In this document: piece after piece, positions 1-7,537 of the stretch
Layout: each line of letters opens with the position of its first letter
Numbering within the stretch: position 1 is the first letter of the stretch
Assembly (NCBI GenBank): GCA_046566065.1
Contig: JBKHXK010000017.1
Location: forward strand, 1 to 52,859
Source: MB1-2 sp046566065
GTDB lineage: Bacteria > Actinomycetota > CADDZG01 > WHSQ01
Reading direction: 5' to 3'
DNA length: 52,859 nt
Program-made: the position numbers and the translations under genes
The notes under the pieces: generated by a model
What the model was told of the DNA's origin: nothing
The model's input: only the letters and a program-made list of their open reading frames with translations
Database searches by the model: none

Positions 1-288
1 CCGGACGGAGGCCTGCTAGCGGGGGAATACTGTCCGGACTCGAGTGCGCGCCTGTGCCTGGCACGAACAGACGGTTCGGGCTACGTCGGTCTGCCGACGA
101 AGGGTCAGGCGTTTGATCCCTCCTGGTCCCCCGACGGGGACGAATTGATCTATAGCGAGTGGGACTTCTACAAGGGCTTCTACGGAGAGCTTCTGCGGGT
201 CGCCAGCGACGGATCTACCCTCGTTCGAGTGACAACCTCACCGGACGTCGCCGACATCCAGCCCGATTGGTGGGGGCCGGCCGAGTAA
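1..288 (+). CDS. C-terminal part of a TolB/PD40-type beta-propeller protein (5' truncated)
   Basis: The reading frame is open from the first base of the window and stops with TAA at 286-288, giving the last 95 residues of a longer protein. It contains the PD40/WD40-like signature FDPSWSPDGDELIYSE followed by LLRVASDGSTLVRVT and ends DIQPDWWGPAE. These are repeating blades of the TolB C-terminal beta-propeller type, usually found in secreted or periplasmic proteins that bind proteins or sugars. The N-terminus, signal peptide and any catalytic domain lie outside the window, so the full function cannot be stated. No terminator hairpin is evident in the 231 bases before the next gene, and I see no other feature there. 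Confidence 0.75.
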   Translation, partial: PDGGLLAGEYCPDSSARLCLARTDGSGYVGLPTKGQAFDPSWSPDGDELIYSEWDFYKGFYGELLRVASDGSTLVRVTTSPDVADIQPDWWGPAE

Positions 289-519
289 GGGCCTCCGAAC
301 CCCTGGGTCTTTTCTCGTCTGTGGTCGAAAAGCGACCACCAGCGCACGAAGAGCGAACCTTTTGGGCTGTTTTGGCAGATTGACCGGGCTCCTGAGCTGA
401 ACGGCTCATCTGGACCGTTACCTCGGACCTCACGGCCACGGCACGACCGTGCCCCTCCACTTCACGCCTTCTAATTGAGGGCGACGACAGGCGTCGCCGG
501 GTGGACGAAGGAGAAAGAC

Positions 520-1440
520 GTGAAGAAGATCACCTCGCTTGTCGCAGCAGTTCTGGTTCTGACCTCCCTGGCTGGTCTCGCTCACGCTAGGGGCACCCGT
601 CGTCCCGCGAACGACGATCTGGGTGCGGCGGTTGCAGTTCCGGCCCTTCCGTTCGCCGAGACCACGACCCTTCGCGGAGCCACCCTCGAAGAGCTCGAAC
701 CTCAGCCAACGTGTAAGGCCATTCGCAGCAGTGTCTGGTACGGGTTTTCGGTAGCGGAGGAAGGCAACGTCATCGGCGAACTCTCGAGCACCTTCCGTTC
801 CTCTCTGGCGGTGTTCGAGCAGACCGCCGAGGGTCTCGTGGAGACGGCATGCGGATTCGGTCAGGCCGGCACGGAGATTGAGTTCAAGGCCCTGCCCGAT
901 CGCATCTACCTGATTCAGCTCGGTGCGACGACGACGAAGCAAGGCGTGGCTGATCTGAGCCTCCGGTTGTCGGAGTGGCGGGAGGAGAAGCTCTACGAGT
1001 ACGTCTACCACCAAGAGTCTGAGGAGACCTACCTACCGCTCGTCAGTGTGTGGGGACGCCAGCGGGAGAACAACCCGTCCATGTACGACGTCACCCTTGG
1101 CGTCTCGCAGCAACAGCCGGTCAGCAAGGGCGTTCTCACCTTCGGTCTCGTCACGAAAGAGGTGAAGGCGGAGTTGGTCCGGATCCCCGCATCGACGACC
1201 AAGGTTGTCTTCTCGATCATCGGTCGCTACGACTCGAGCCAGTACACCTGTGCGGTCGACGATGGTGGCGAGACATGCCACGCCGGAGCGCCCATCAAGG
1301 ACCTGAACTGGCTGACTTCCGGTGATGGTTCGAGGGCCGAGCTCGTGATCTCGCTCAGGGCCGAGCGAAACGGCGAGGTCCTACAGGAACGCACCATCGT
1401 GGTTCCCTACGCCGGCCAAGTCACGGGTCTTCTGCCTTAG
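520..1440 (+). CDS. Secreted protein of unknown function with a PPC-like beta-sandwich
   Basis: I chose the GTG at 520 (306 aa) because GGAG lies about 7 nt upstream and translation then opens with a typical signal peptide (MKKITSLVAAVLVLTSLAGLAHA, split here as MKKITSLVAAVLV then LTSLAGLAHA). The frame stays open upstream to a TTG at 475, but that would bury the signal. Residues about 28-120 (NDDLGAAVAVPALPF, later CKAIRSSVWYGFSV) resemble the bacterial pre-peptidase C-terminal type beta-sandwich often found on exported proteins. The remaining 180 residues are beta-rich, with two cysteines near CAVDDGGETC that could form a disulphide. No catalytic motif is visible. It is probably exported; binding partner unknown. 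A hairpin follows the stop. Confidence 0.7.
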   Translation: MKKITSLVAAVLVLTSLAGLAHARGTRRPANDDLGAAVAVPALPFAETTTLRGATLEELEPQPTCKAIRSSVWYGFSVAEEGNVIGELSSTFRSSLAVFEQTAEGLVETACGFGQAGTEIEFKALPDRIYLIQLGATTTKQGVADLSLRLSEWREEKLYEYVYHQESEETYLPLVSVWGRQRENNPSMYDVTLGVSQQQPVSKGVLTFGLVTKEVKAELVRIPASTTKVVFSIIGRYDSSQYTCAVDDGGETCHAGAPIKDLNWLTSGDGSRAELVISLRAERNGEVLQERTIVVPYAGQVTGLLP

Positions 1441-1491
1441 GTCCAGGCGTGCGGAGTCTCTCGGCCGGATCTCCGCCCGGGCGGGAGGCGA

Positions 1492-1516
1492 GGGGCGGGC
1501 TCTTTGAGCCCGCCTC
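1492..1516. terminator. Bidirectional terminator hairpin between convergent genes
   Basis: GGCGGGCTC (1494-1502), loop TTT, then GAGCCCGCC (1506-1514) is a perfect 9-bp stem with flanking G/C pairs. It lies between the stops of the convergent genes at 520-1440 and 1524-2015, so it can serve both strands. There is no long T tract, as is common in high-GC genomes. Confidence 0.7.
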
Positions 1517-1523
1517 GTCGCGT

Positions 1524-2015
1524 CTAGAGCCCGGCCCCGAGCGCGACGGAGGCGGCTTCCTGACGGAAGCCCTCCAGCGTCTCGCGCTGACGCTTCGTCC
1601 GCTCGGTCAGACCGGCCAGATCGATCGGGCCAAGTGCGGGGTGTTGGTCCTTAACGGTCTCTAGGGCGCGCCACAGCGACAGCTTCCCCTCGACGCCGAG
1701 ACAGAGCCCTTCCAGTTCCACGAGGCGGCTGAGGTCTGAATAGCCGGTTATCTGGCCGTTCAGCTTCAAGCGGCCCGCCTTCTCGGCGATCCAGGCCGCC
1801 AGCTGCTTCAGCCGGTCCGGGTTCGCATCGATCGAATCGAGGATGCCTTCGACGACCGCTCGGTCTTCCTGAAGCTCGTTCAGGAACTCGTCCAGGTATC
1901 CGGCCAGAGGAGTTCCGCTGTTGTTCGAGCGCGTGCGTTTCGCTAACTCCTCGCCCGCGATCGACCCGGCGAGGTGATCGTTGAGGTAGATCCGAAGCAG
2001 TTTGTTGTCTTCCAT
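1524..2015 (-). CDS. Conserved helical protein of unknown function
   Basis: The 163-aa frame from the ATG at 2015 begins MEDNKLLRIYLNDHLAG; AGGTG lies immediately upstream. An in-frame TTG at 2048 would add 11 residues. The sequence is almost entirely amphipathic helix: IYLNDHLAGSIAGEELAKR, then YLDEFLNELQEDRAVVEGILDSI, then RLKQLAAWIAEKAGRLKL. This looks like a four-helix bundle of the soluble ferritin-like type seen in uncharacterised actinobacterial proteins, but I see no clear di-iron EXXH pair. There is no signal peptide or membrane segment. It stands alone on the minus strand, divergent from the H1-like gene and convergent with the secreted protein gene. Function unknown. Confidence 0.65.
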   Translation of the reverse strand: MEDNKLLRIYLNDHLAGSIAGEELAKRTRSNNSGTPLAGYLDEFLNELQEDRAVVEGILDSIDANPDRLKQLAAWIAEKAGRLKLNGQITGYSDLSRLVELEGLCLGVEGKLSLWRALETVKDQHPALGPIDLAGLTERTKRQRETLEGFRQEAASVALGAGL

Positions 2016-2051
2016 GCACCTGTCATGCCCAGCAAACGCCTTTCTCAACTT

Positions 2052-2075
2052 GTTTCTTCTGCGATTAGTGGGTAA
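2052..2075 (+). promoter_or_regulatory. Candidate stress-sigma (SigB/SigF-like) promoter
   Basis: GTTT (2052-2055), a 14-nt spacer, then GGGTAA (2070-2075) matches the GTTT-N(13-17)-GGGTA pattern of actinobacterial SigB/SigF promoters. It lies 40 nt upstream of the H1-like start codon. This is a motif match only; the last base differs from the commonest GGGTAT/C. Confidence 0.35.
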
Positions 2076-2115
2076 ACAGTGCTTGTATCTCTAACGTTGC
2101 ATGAAAGGGGAGGGC

Positions 2116-2874
2116 ATGGCTGAAGACAGAAGCTTGATCGACAGAGCTCGCGAGACGGTGGCTAACGTCGCCGAGACCGCGGGTGGGGTCGTGAGCTCGG
2201 TGGCAGAGACGGGGGCCGAAGTGGTGCGGCCGGACAGCAGTGGTTCGTCTGCGTCCAGGTCCTCGTCGGGCTCACGCAGGTCGAGCGGCGCCAAGAAGGC
2301 CACGGGCCGCAAGAAGCCTGCAGCCCGCAAGTCGACCGGAGCCAAGAAGTCGACCGGGCGCAAGAAGAGCACCGGGCGCAAGAAGACGACCGCGCGCAAG
2401 TCCGCCGCGGGGCGGAAGAAGACCACCGCTCGCAAGCCCACGGCCAGGAAGACCACGGCTCGGAAGTCAACCGGCGGTCGCAAGAAGACCACCGCGCGCA
2501 AGTCCACCGCAGGCAGAAAGAAGACGACGGCCCGGAAGTCAACGGGTGGTCGCAGGAAGACCACAGCCCGGAAGGCGACCGGACGCAAGTCGACAGCCAA
2601 GAAGACAACGCGTCGAGCCAAGTCCACAGCAAAGAAGACCGCACGGCGCGCAAGCTCCACGGCCAAGAAGACGACGCGCCGAGCCAAGTCCACGGCCAAG
2701 AAGACCGCACGTCGGACCGGCACGGCCGCTCGCAAGACCACCCGCGGCGCGGCAGCAGGCGCACGTACGGCCGCTCGTGGGACCCGCTCCACGGCGAAGA
2801 AGGCCACGGGTCGGGCCAAGTCCACGGCGAAGAACACCGGGCGGAAGAAGACGACCCGGCGGCGTTCCAAGTAG
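2116..2874 (+). CDS. Histone-H1-like Lys/Arg/Thr-rich repeat protein
   Basis: The ATG at 2116 (MAEDRSLIDRARETV, 252 aa) is preferred over the ATG at 2101 because a GGGGAGG Shine-Dalgarno sits between them. The first 60 residues form an acidic/neutral amphipathic region (TVANVAETAGGVVSSVAET). The rest is a very basic low-complexity tail of short repeats: KKTTARKSTGGRKKTTARKS, later AKSTAKKTTRRAKSTAKK. Such tails occur in eukaryotic H1-like bacterial proteins (AlgP-type, the C-terminal part of actinobacterial HU) that bind and compact DNA without sequence specificity. That role is inferred. A second, compositionally different H1-like gene lies at 48250. The tandem repeats make length variation between strains likely. 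Confidence 0.75.
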   Translation: MAEDRSLIDRARETVANVAETAGGVVSSVAETGAEVVRPDSSGSSASRSSSGSRRSSGAKKATGRKKPAARKSTGAKKSTGRKKSTGRKKTTARKSAAGRKKTTARKPTARKTTARKSTGGRKKTTARKSTAGRKKTTARKSTGGRRKTTARKATGRKSTAKKTTRRAKSTAKKTARRASSTAKKTTRRAKSTAKKTARRTGTAARKTTRGAAAGARTAARGTRSTAKKATGRAKSTAKNTGRKKTTRRRSK

Positions 2875-2892
2875 TTCGCAACGGTTCACCAC

Positions 2893-2914
2893 GGGGCGGC
2901 CTTCGGGCCGCCTC
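2893..2914 (+). terminator. Rho-independent-type hairpin after the H1-like gene
   Basis: GGCGGCC (2895-2901), a TTCG tetraloop, then GGCCGCC (2906-2912): a perfect 7-bp GC stem with an ultrastable loop, 20 nt after the stop codon at 2874 and followed by TCGTT. Confidence 0.75.
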
Positions 2915-2945
2915 GTTCGCGTTCGGGCCCCCCTAGGATGAGTCG

Positions 2946-4202
2946 ATGAGGCATTACGCGATGACCGGGCCGTGCTCTCTCGAGGGGGACGTGCACATCA
3001 GCGGGGCCAAGAACTCGGCCCTCAAGATGATGGCGGCGGCCCTCCTGATCCCCGGAGAGGTCACGCTCGAGCACGTGCCGGGCATCACCGACGTCTCGTT
3101 GATGGCGCAGGTCCTCGAGCGCCTGGGGGCGAAGGTCCACTTCGACGACGGGATCCTGCGGATCGACTCCTCCGGCCCCCTCTCCGAAGAGACCCCCTAC
3201 GAGCTCGTGACCCAGATGCGGGCTTCGATCCAGGTCCTCGGCCCCCTGCTCGCCCGGCTCGGCAGGGCGAGGGTGTCGATGCCCGGCGGAGACGCGATCG
3301 GCTCGCGTCCCATCGACATGCACCTGCAGGGCCTGGAGCGGATGGGCGCGAAGTTCACGTCGGAGCACGGTTACATCGAAGGCGTCTGCGATCGCCTGCA
3401 GGGCACGAACGTGCTGCTCGAGTTCCCCTCGGTGGGCGCGACGGAGAACCTCATCATGGCGGCGGTCACCGCACGAGGAACGACGCAGATCGAGAACGCG
3501 GCCCGCGAGCCCGAGATCCAGGACCTGGCTCGTTTCCTGAACGGATGCGGCGCTCGCATCACCGGGGTCGGGACGCCGACGCTCACGATCGAGGGGGTCG
3601 ACGAGCTGGTCCCCAGTCATCACCGGGTCATCCCCGACCGGATCGAGGCCGGGACCTACGCGATCGGCGCTGCTGCCTCGCGGGGCAAGGTGCGCCTGCT
3701 CGACGTGCGTCCCGACCACCTGGAACTGCCGCTTCAGAAGCTCGAGGACGCGGGAGCGGAGGTGACGCGCGGCGACGGAGAGATCACCGTCGCGATGAGC
3801 ACCAAGGCGCGCTCGATCGACATGGTCACGCTGCCCTTCCCCGGGTTCCCCACGGACCTGCAGCCCCCGATGATGGTGTTGCTGGCGCAGGCCCAGGGCT
3901 CCTCGATCCTCACCGAGAACGTGTTCGAATCCAGGTTCCTCTTCGTGGACGAGTTGAACCGGATGGGGTCCCAGATCAGGGTCGAGGGTCACCATGCGGT
4001 GATCCGTGGCGTCGAGAAGCTCTCGGGCGCGCCCGTGCGCGCTCCGGACATCCGTGCGGGAGCGGCGCTGGTCCTTGGTGGCATCTGCGCGGAGGGGGAG
4101 ACACGCGTCTACGACGTAGGTCACATCGAACGCGGCTACGAGGACTTCGTCACGAAGCTCCGTGGGCTGGGAGCCGAGGTGACCCTCGAGGAAGGCTCGT
4201 GA
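2946..4202 (+). CDS. murA: UDP-N-acetylglucosamine 1-carboxyvinyltransferase
   Basis: MurA transfers enolpyruvate from PEP to UDP-GlcNAc, the first committed step of peptidoglycan synthesis in the cytoplasm. The 418-aa protein has the usual family length and two inside-out alpha/beta domains. The K22-N23 pair (SGAKNSALK) is present. The mobile catalytic loop reads MPGGDAIGSRP, placing Asp116 where Escherichia coli has Cys115. Cys-to-Asp enzymes (Mycobacterium tuberculosis, Chlamydia) stay active and are intrinsically resistant to fosfomycin. No Shine-Dalgarno precedes the ATG; instead TAGGAT (2934-2939) ends 6 nt before it, suggesting a leaderless mRNA. The stop overlaps the GTG of the next gene (GTGA), so the murA-membrane protein-spoIID-nfu run is probably one transcript. 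Confidence 0.97.
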   Translation: MRHYAMTGPCSLEGDVHISGAKNSALKMMAAALLIPGEVTLEHVPGITDVSLMAQVLERLGAKVHFDDGILRIDSSGPLSEETPYELVTQMRASIQVLGPLLARLGRARVSMPGGDAIGSRPIDMHLQGLERMGAKFTSEHGYIEGVCDRLQGTNVLLEFPSVGATENLIMAAVTARGTTQIENAAREPEIQDLARFLNGCGARITGVGTPTLTIEGVDELVPSHHRVIPDRIEAGTYAIGAAASRGKVRLLDVRPDHLELPLQKLEDAGAEVTRGDGEITVAMSTKARSIDMVTLPFPGFPTDLQPPMMVLLAQAQGSSILTENVFESRFLFVDELNRMGSQIRVEGHHAVIRGVEKLSGAPVRAPDIRAGAALVLGGICAEGETRVYDVGHIERGYEDFVTKLRGLGAEVTLEEGS

Positions 4203-4675
4203 GGACACCCCCGACCCTGAGCGTGTTCGGTGCAGCGATGAAATGGATCGGTCTCAGCTCGATCGCGGTGGGGGTCTTCGGCACTCTGTTCGCACTGCTC
4301 ACCGCCGTCAGGGTCCAGACGGGCTGGGGGTTGACCCCGCTTCAGCGCTGTTGCGAGATCGACGAGATGAACACCGCGGCCCTGGCCTTGTTGCTCGGAA
4401 GCATGTTCTTCGTCGTTGCCGGCTCCGGGCTGGTCCTGATCGCCCGCCCTCTTCTTCCCGTGCGAGCTCCGGGACAGGGTCTGCGCTGGCCTCGTTGGTT
4501 GGCGCGCTCGCTCTTCGTCTACAGCGCCTGCAGCGTGGGGGTCGGGCTGATCATCCTGGTCGAGGCGCAGGGCGTGACGGGCGCTTCGGTCGGCATGTTC
4601 GTCTATTGCGTTCTCGTGGGGATCGGTTCCTTGTTGGCATCGTGGGGACTCAAGCGTTTCGCAGAGGTCGGCTGA
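4199..4675 (+). CDS. Four-helix integral membrane protein of unknown function
   Basis: The start is taken at GTG 4199, which overlaps the murA stop (GTGA) and has GAGGAAGG just upstream; the ATG at 4238 is a possible alternative. The 158-aa product has four hydrophobic segments near residues 16-38, 61-82, 99-120 and 128-148 (for example ALALLLGSMFFVVAGSGLVL), short loops, and a CC pair in the first extracytoplasmic loop (TPLQRCCEID). I recognise no domain. Its position between murA and a SpoIID-domain protein, with overlaps at both ends, suggests a cell-envelope role, but that is inference from context only. Confidence 0.7.
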   Translation: MRTPPTLSVFGAAMKWIGLSSIAVGVFGTLFALLTAVRVQTGWGLTPLQRCCEIDEMNTAALALLLGSMFFVVAGSGLVLIARPLLPVRAPGQGLRWPRWLARSLFVYSACSVGVGLIILVEAQGVTGASVGMFVYCVLVGIGSLLASWGLKRFAEVG

Positions 4676-6354
4676 TCCGCCTCCGCGCCTGTCTGCTGCT
4701 CGGCGCCCTGCTGGTCGCGCTGGCTCCCGTTCCGGTGGAGGCGGCCCGGAAGGAGTTGGGGGCCGCGGTGGCTCCGCTCCGGTTGATCCCCACCGGGAGC
4801 TCGCCCATATCGGTGCGAGGCCTGCACGGATACTTCGGTTCGATCGAGCTGGGTGCGGCCTCCGACGGGATCGTCGTGTCGAACCGGTTGCCGCTCGAGC
4901 GCTACCTCTTGGGGTTGGCCGAGGTCCCTCTATCGTGGCCCGAAGAGGCCTTGAAGGCTCAGGCCGTCGCGGCCCGCACCTACGCGCTCTACACACTCGC
5001 TCAGCCATCCGGTGGAAGCGCGGCCGTGTACGGGTTCGACATCTGCGCCTCGGTGCAGTGCCAGGTCTTCTCCGGCGCCGACGTCGTCGCTCCACTGCTA
5101 GGCGCGCGCTGGCGGGCCGCGGTCGAGCAGACCGCCGGACAAGCCGTCACATACCAGGGGAGCCCGATCCTGGCCCGCTATCACTCGACCTCGGGAGGCC
5201 AGACGCTCGACAACCCGCAGGCGTTCCCCACCGAGCCCGCCTACCCGTACCTGCGCTCGGTCCCCAGTCCCACCGAGCAAGCTTCGCCGCTGTTCCGTTG
5301 GACCGTCGACTTCCCCCTGAAGCGCCTGCAGAGGATCTTGAGTGCAGGAGGGATGTGGGAGCCGCAGCTCGGCCGGCTCGTCGAGGTCGGCTCGCGACCG
5401 TCCTCTTCCGGCTTCCACTATCCGGACCTGGTGCTGCGGGGACGCAAGGGATCGCACGTGGTGACCGCCGAGGAGTTCCGCACGATGGTCCGAGAGGTCG
5501 CTCCCCGTCTGTACCCCGGTAACTATCCGTCCCTCGGGCCGACCTCCAGCGGCCGGCTTCCGGAGACCCTGCCCTCGAACCGGATCGACGCGTTCACGCG
5601 CGCAGGCACCGTGCGCGTGATCGGACGCGGTTGGGGGCACGGGGTCGGCATGTCGCAATGGGGCGCGTACGGCCTGGCCTCGCGGGGCGCGAGCTACCTC
5701 GAGATCCTGACCCACTACTACACGGGCGTCGAGGTCGGCTCCGTCGACGACCCGGGCCCGATCGAGGTCGGGGTCGCGTGGGCGCGGCCATCGGTGACGG
5801 TCGACGGCGAGTTCGAGATCGTCGACGGGCGCGGCCGGACCCTGGTGAAGGACGGGATCGGATCCTGGACCTTCCACTGGGCGGGGGCCGGGGTGGTCGA
5901 GATCGATCCGCCTCAGGGCTACGGGCTGCCTCTGACCGTCGGGATCGTGAAAGCCCCGAAACGCGTGCAGGTCGGCGAGTCGGTCTACCTCACCGTCGCC
6001 CTGTCGCGGCCCGCTCGCGTTAGGACGGTAACGAAAGCCGCGACCGCGTACCAGGATCCGGGGGTCCGCATCGCGGCCGCCGGTCGCAGGAGGATCGTGT
6101 GGCCCGCGCCGTTGGAGGAGGGCCGGTTCTCGGTCCGTGTCGAGGCCCGAGCCGGCTCCACGCGGAGCCGCACCCGGCCCGTGGAGATAGAGGTGTTCTC
6201 CAAGCCGCTCGCGGCCGAGCCAGAAAGCCCAGAAGATCGGCCGCGCAGCGAGGGAGAGGGCTCGATGCCCTGGGTGCCGCTCGCGGCGGGGGCCGCGGCG
6301 ATCCTGCTGGGACTCGCGGTTGCGGCCGGGGTCCGCCGTAGAATGCAGGAGTGA
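4642..6354 (+). CDS. SpoIID/LytB-domain protein, probable envelope lytic enzyme
   Basis: I start at GTG 4642 (570 aa); a CTG at 4672 next to the upstream stop is possible. An Arg-rich N-terminus and hydrophobic stretch (LLLGALLVALAPVPVEA) form a signal peptide. The SpoIID domain spans roughly residues 80-390: LPLERYLLGLAEVPLSWPEE followed by ALKAQAVAARTYAL contains the conserved Glu of the SpoIID lytic transglycosylase site, and GRGWGHGVGMSQWGAYGLA is the C-terminal family signature. A beta-rich region follows, then a Pro/Glu linker and a C-terminal membrane helix (VPLAAGAAAILLGLAVAAGV), so the protein is probably anchored at both or either end. SpoIID cleaves denuded peptidoglycan during Bacillus engulfment; nothing here implies sporulation, so general wall remodelling is likelier. 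Its stop overlaps the next start. Confidence 0.88.
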   Translation: MGTQAFRRGRLIRLRACLLLGALLVALAPVPVEAARKELGAAVAPLRLIPTGSSPISVRGLHGYFGSIELGAASDGIVVSNRLPLERYLLGLAEVPLSWPEEALKAQAVAARTYALYTLAQPSGGSAAVYGFDICASVQCQVFSGADVVAPLLGARWRAAVEQTAGQAVTYQGSPILARYHSTSGGQTLDNPQAFPTEPAYPYLRSVPSPTEQASPLFRWTVDFPLKRLQRILSAGGMWEPQLGRLVEVGSRPSSSGFHYPDLVLRGRKGSHVVTAEEFRTMVREVAPRLYPGNYPSLGPTSSGRLPETLPSNRIDAFTRAGTVRVIGRGWGHGVGMSQWGAYGLASRGASYLEILTHYYTGVEVGSVDDPGPIEVGVAWARPSVTVDGEFEIVDGRGRTLVKDGIGSWTFHWAGAGVVEIDPPQGYGLPLTVGIVKAPKRVQVGESVYLTVALSRPARVRTVTKAATAYQDPGVRIAAAGRRRIVWPAPLEEGRFSVRVEARAGSTRSRTRPVEIEVFSKPLAAEPESPEDRPRSEGEGSMPWVPLAAGAAAILLGLAVAAGVRRRMQE

Positions 6355-6593
6355 CCCAGGCGACGACCTTAGAAGACCAGGTGAGAGAGGCTCTCGAGCT
6401 GATCCGCCCCGCCATCCAGATGGATGGCGGCGATATCCGTCTGGAGAACGTCGAGGGCAGCACGGTGACGGTTCAGCTCCTCGGCACCTGTGAGAGCTGC
6501 CCGCTCACGCCGGTGACCCTTAAACAGGGCGTCGAACGGATCCTGCGCGAGCGGGTCCCCGGCATCACTGAAGTCGTAGCGATCGAAGCCTGA
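6351..6593 (+). CDS. NifU C-terminal (Nfu) domain iron-sulfur scaffold
   Basis: This 80-aa protein starts at the GTG overlapping the upstream stop (GTGA). It is a stand-alone Nfu domain: the conserved start EALELIRPAIQMDGGDI and the CxxC motif in GTCESCPL that binds a 4Fe-4S cluster for delivery to apo-proteins. Length and motif match Nfu proteins that lack the NifU N-terminal scaffold. It sits 11 nt before meaB. Clients cannot be named, though the ETF and cysteine desulfurase genes lie about 12-14 kb away. CxxC in the Nfu fold makes the assignment secure; the physiological partner is unknown. Confidence 0.9.
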   Translation: MTQATTLEDQVREALELIRPAIQMDGGDIRLENVEGSTVTVQLLGTCESCPLTPVTLKQGVERILRERVPGITEVVAIEA

Positions 6594-6604
6594 CCGCTTC
6601 CCCC

Positions 6605-7537
6605 GTGGACACAGACACGCTCATCGCGCGCGCCCGCGAGGGCCAGCGCCTGGCGATCGGCCGCCTCATCTCGCTGGTGGAGGACGGAGGAGCCGACCTC
6701 GGCTCGGTCATGCAGAAGATCTACCCGCACACCGGTTCCGCCTACTCGATCGGGATCACCGGAGCTCCGGGGGCCGGGAAATCGACGCTAACGGAGAAGG
6801 TGGTGGCCCGGGCCCGCCGCGACGAGCACAAGGTCGGCGTGCTTGCGATCGATCCGTCCAGCCCGTTCTCGGGCGGAGCGCTCCTGGGGGACCGGGTCCG
6901 GATGCAGAGCCACGCGCTCGATCCCGACGTGTTCATCCGCTCGATGGCTACGCGCGGTCACCTGGGCGGCATCTCGCTCGCGACGCCGGAGGCGATGCGG
7001 GTGCTCGAGGCGGCGGGTAAGGACGTAGTGGTGATCGAGACGGTCGGAGTGGGCCAGGCCGAGGTCGAGATCACCGACGCCTGCGACACCACTCTGGTCG
7101 TCGTGAACCCCGGCTGGGGCGACGCGGTCCAGGCCGCCAAGGCGGGCCTGATGGAGATAGCCGACGTGTTCGTCGTGAACAAGGCCGACCGCGCCGGGGC
7201 CAGGGACTCCGTGCGGGAGCTGAAGCAGATGCTCTCGCTGTCGGAGGCCGACTGGAAGCCCGAGATCGTGCAGACGATCGCCACCAAGGGCGAGGGGATC
7301 GACGAGCTCTGGGAGGCGGTCCTGCGGCACCGGGCCTATCAGGAGGAAGCGGGCCTGCTCGAGGCCCGGCGTCGTCGTCGCATCGAGCGCGAGATCAAAG
7401 AGATCGTCGCCGAGAGGTTCCGCCACCGGGTCGAGGCGGAGTCCCGTGAGCTGTTGGCGGAGCTGACGGACGAGGTGGTGTCTCGCAGGATCGACCCCTA
7501 CGCCGCCGCCGACCGCCTGATCACCTCACTGCGCTGA
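6605..7537 (+). CDS. meaB: MeaB/ArgK-family G-protein chaperone of a B12-dependent acyl-CoA mutase
   Basis: MeaB-type P-loop GTPases load adenosylcobalamin onto methylmalonyl- or isobutyryl-CoA mutase and protect it from inactivation. The 310-aa protein has the G1 loop GAPGAGKSTL (about residues 58-67), the DPSSPFSGGALLGDRVRM family signature, the switch region ETVGVGQAE, and the base-specificity motif NKAD. A C-terminal helical dimerisation region follows. The GTG start has no clear Shine-Dalgarno and follows nfu by 11 nt. The likely client, the mutase at 9777, is 2.2 kb downstream, separated by two minus-strand genes and the 13E12 gene. The last 12 nt overlap the 3' end of the convergent HAAS gene. 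Confidence 0.94.
   Translation: MDTDTLIARAREGQRLAIGRLISLVEDGGADLGSVMQKIYPHTGSAYSIGITGAPGAGKSTLTEKVVARARRDEHKVGVLAIDPSSPFSGGALLGDRVRMQSHALDPDVFIRSMATRGHLGGISLATPEAMRVLEAAGKDVVVIETVGVGQAEVEITDACDTTLVVVNPGWGDAVQAAKAGLMEIADVFVVNKADRAGARDSVRELKQMLSLSEADWKPEIVQTIATKGEGIDELWEAVLRHRAYQEEAGLLEARRRRRIEREIKEIVAERFRHRVEAESRELLAELTDEVVSRRIDPYAAADRLITSLR

Noticed and set aside
2395..2620. Short periodic repeats that could be taken for a CRISPR array
   Set aside because: The repeats are in-frame codons for Lys/Arg/Thr motifs of variable length, with no constant repeat/unique spacer pattern.
2091..2881. Long minus-strand frames opposite the H1-like gene
   Set aside because: They are mirror images of the Lys/Arg codon repeats (VVFLRPPVDFRAVVF-type) in a high-GC repeat and have no promoter, start or family signature.
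3915..3935. GTTCGAATCC-like string that could mark a tRNA T-loop
   Set aside because: It is inside murA in frame, with no cloverleaf around it. I found no tRNA in the window.
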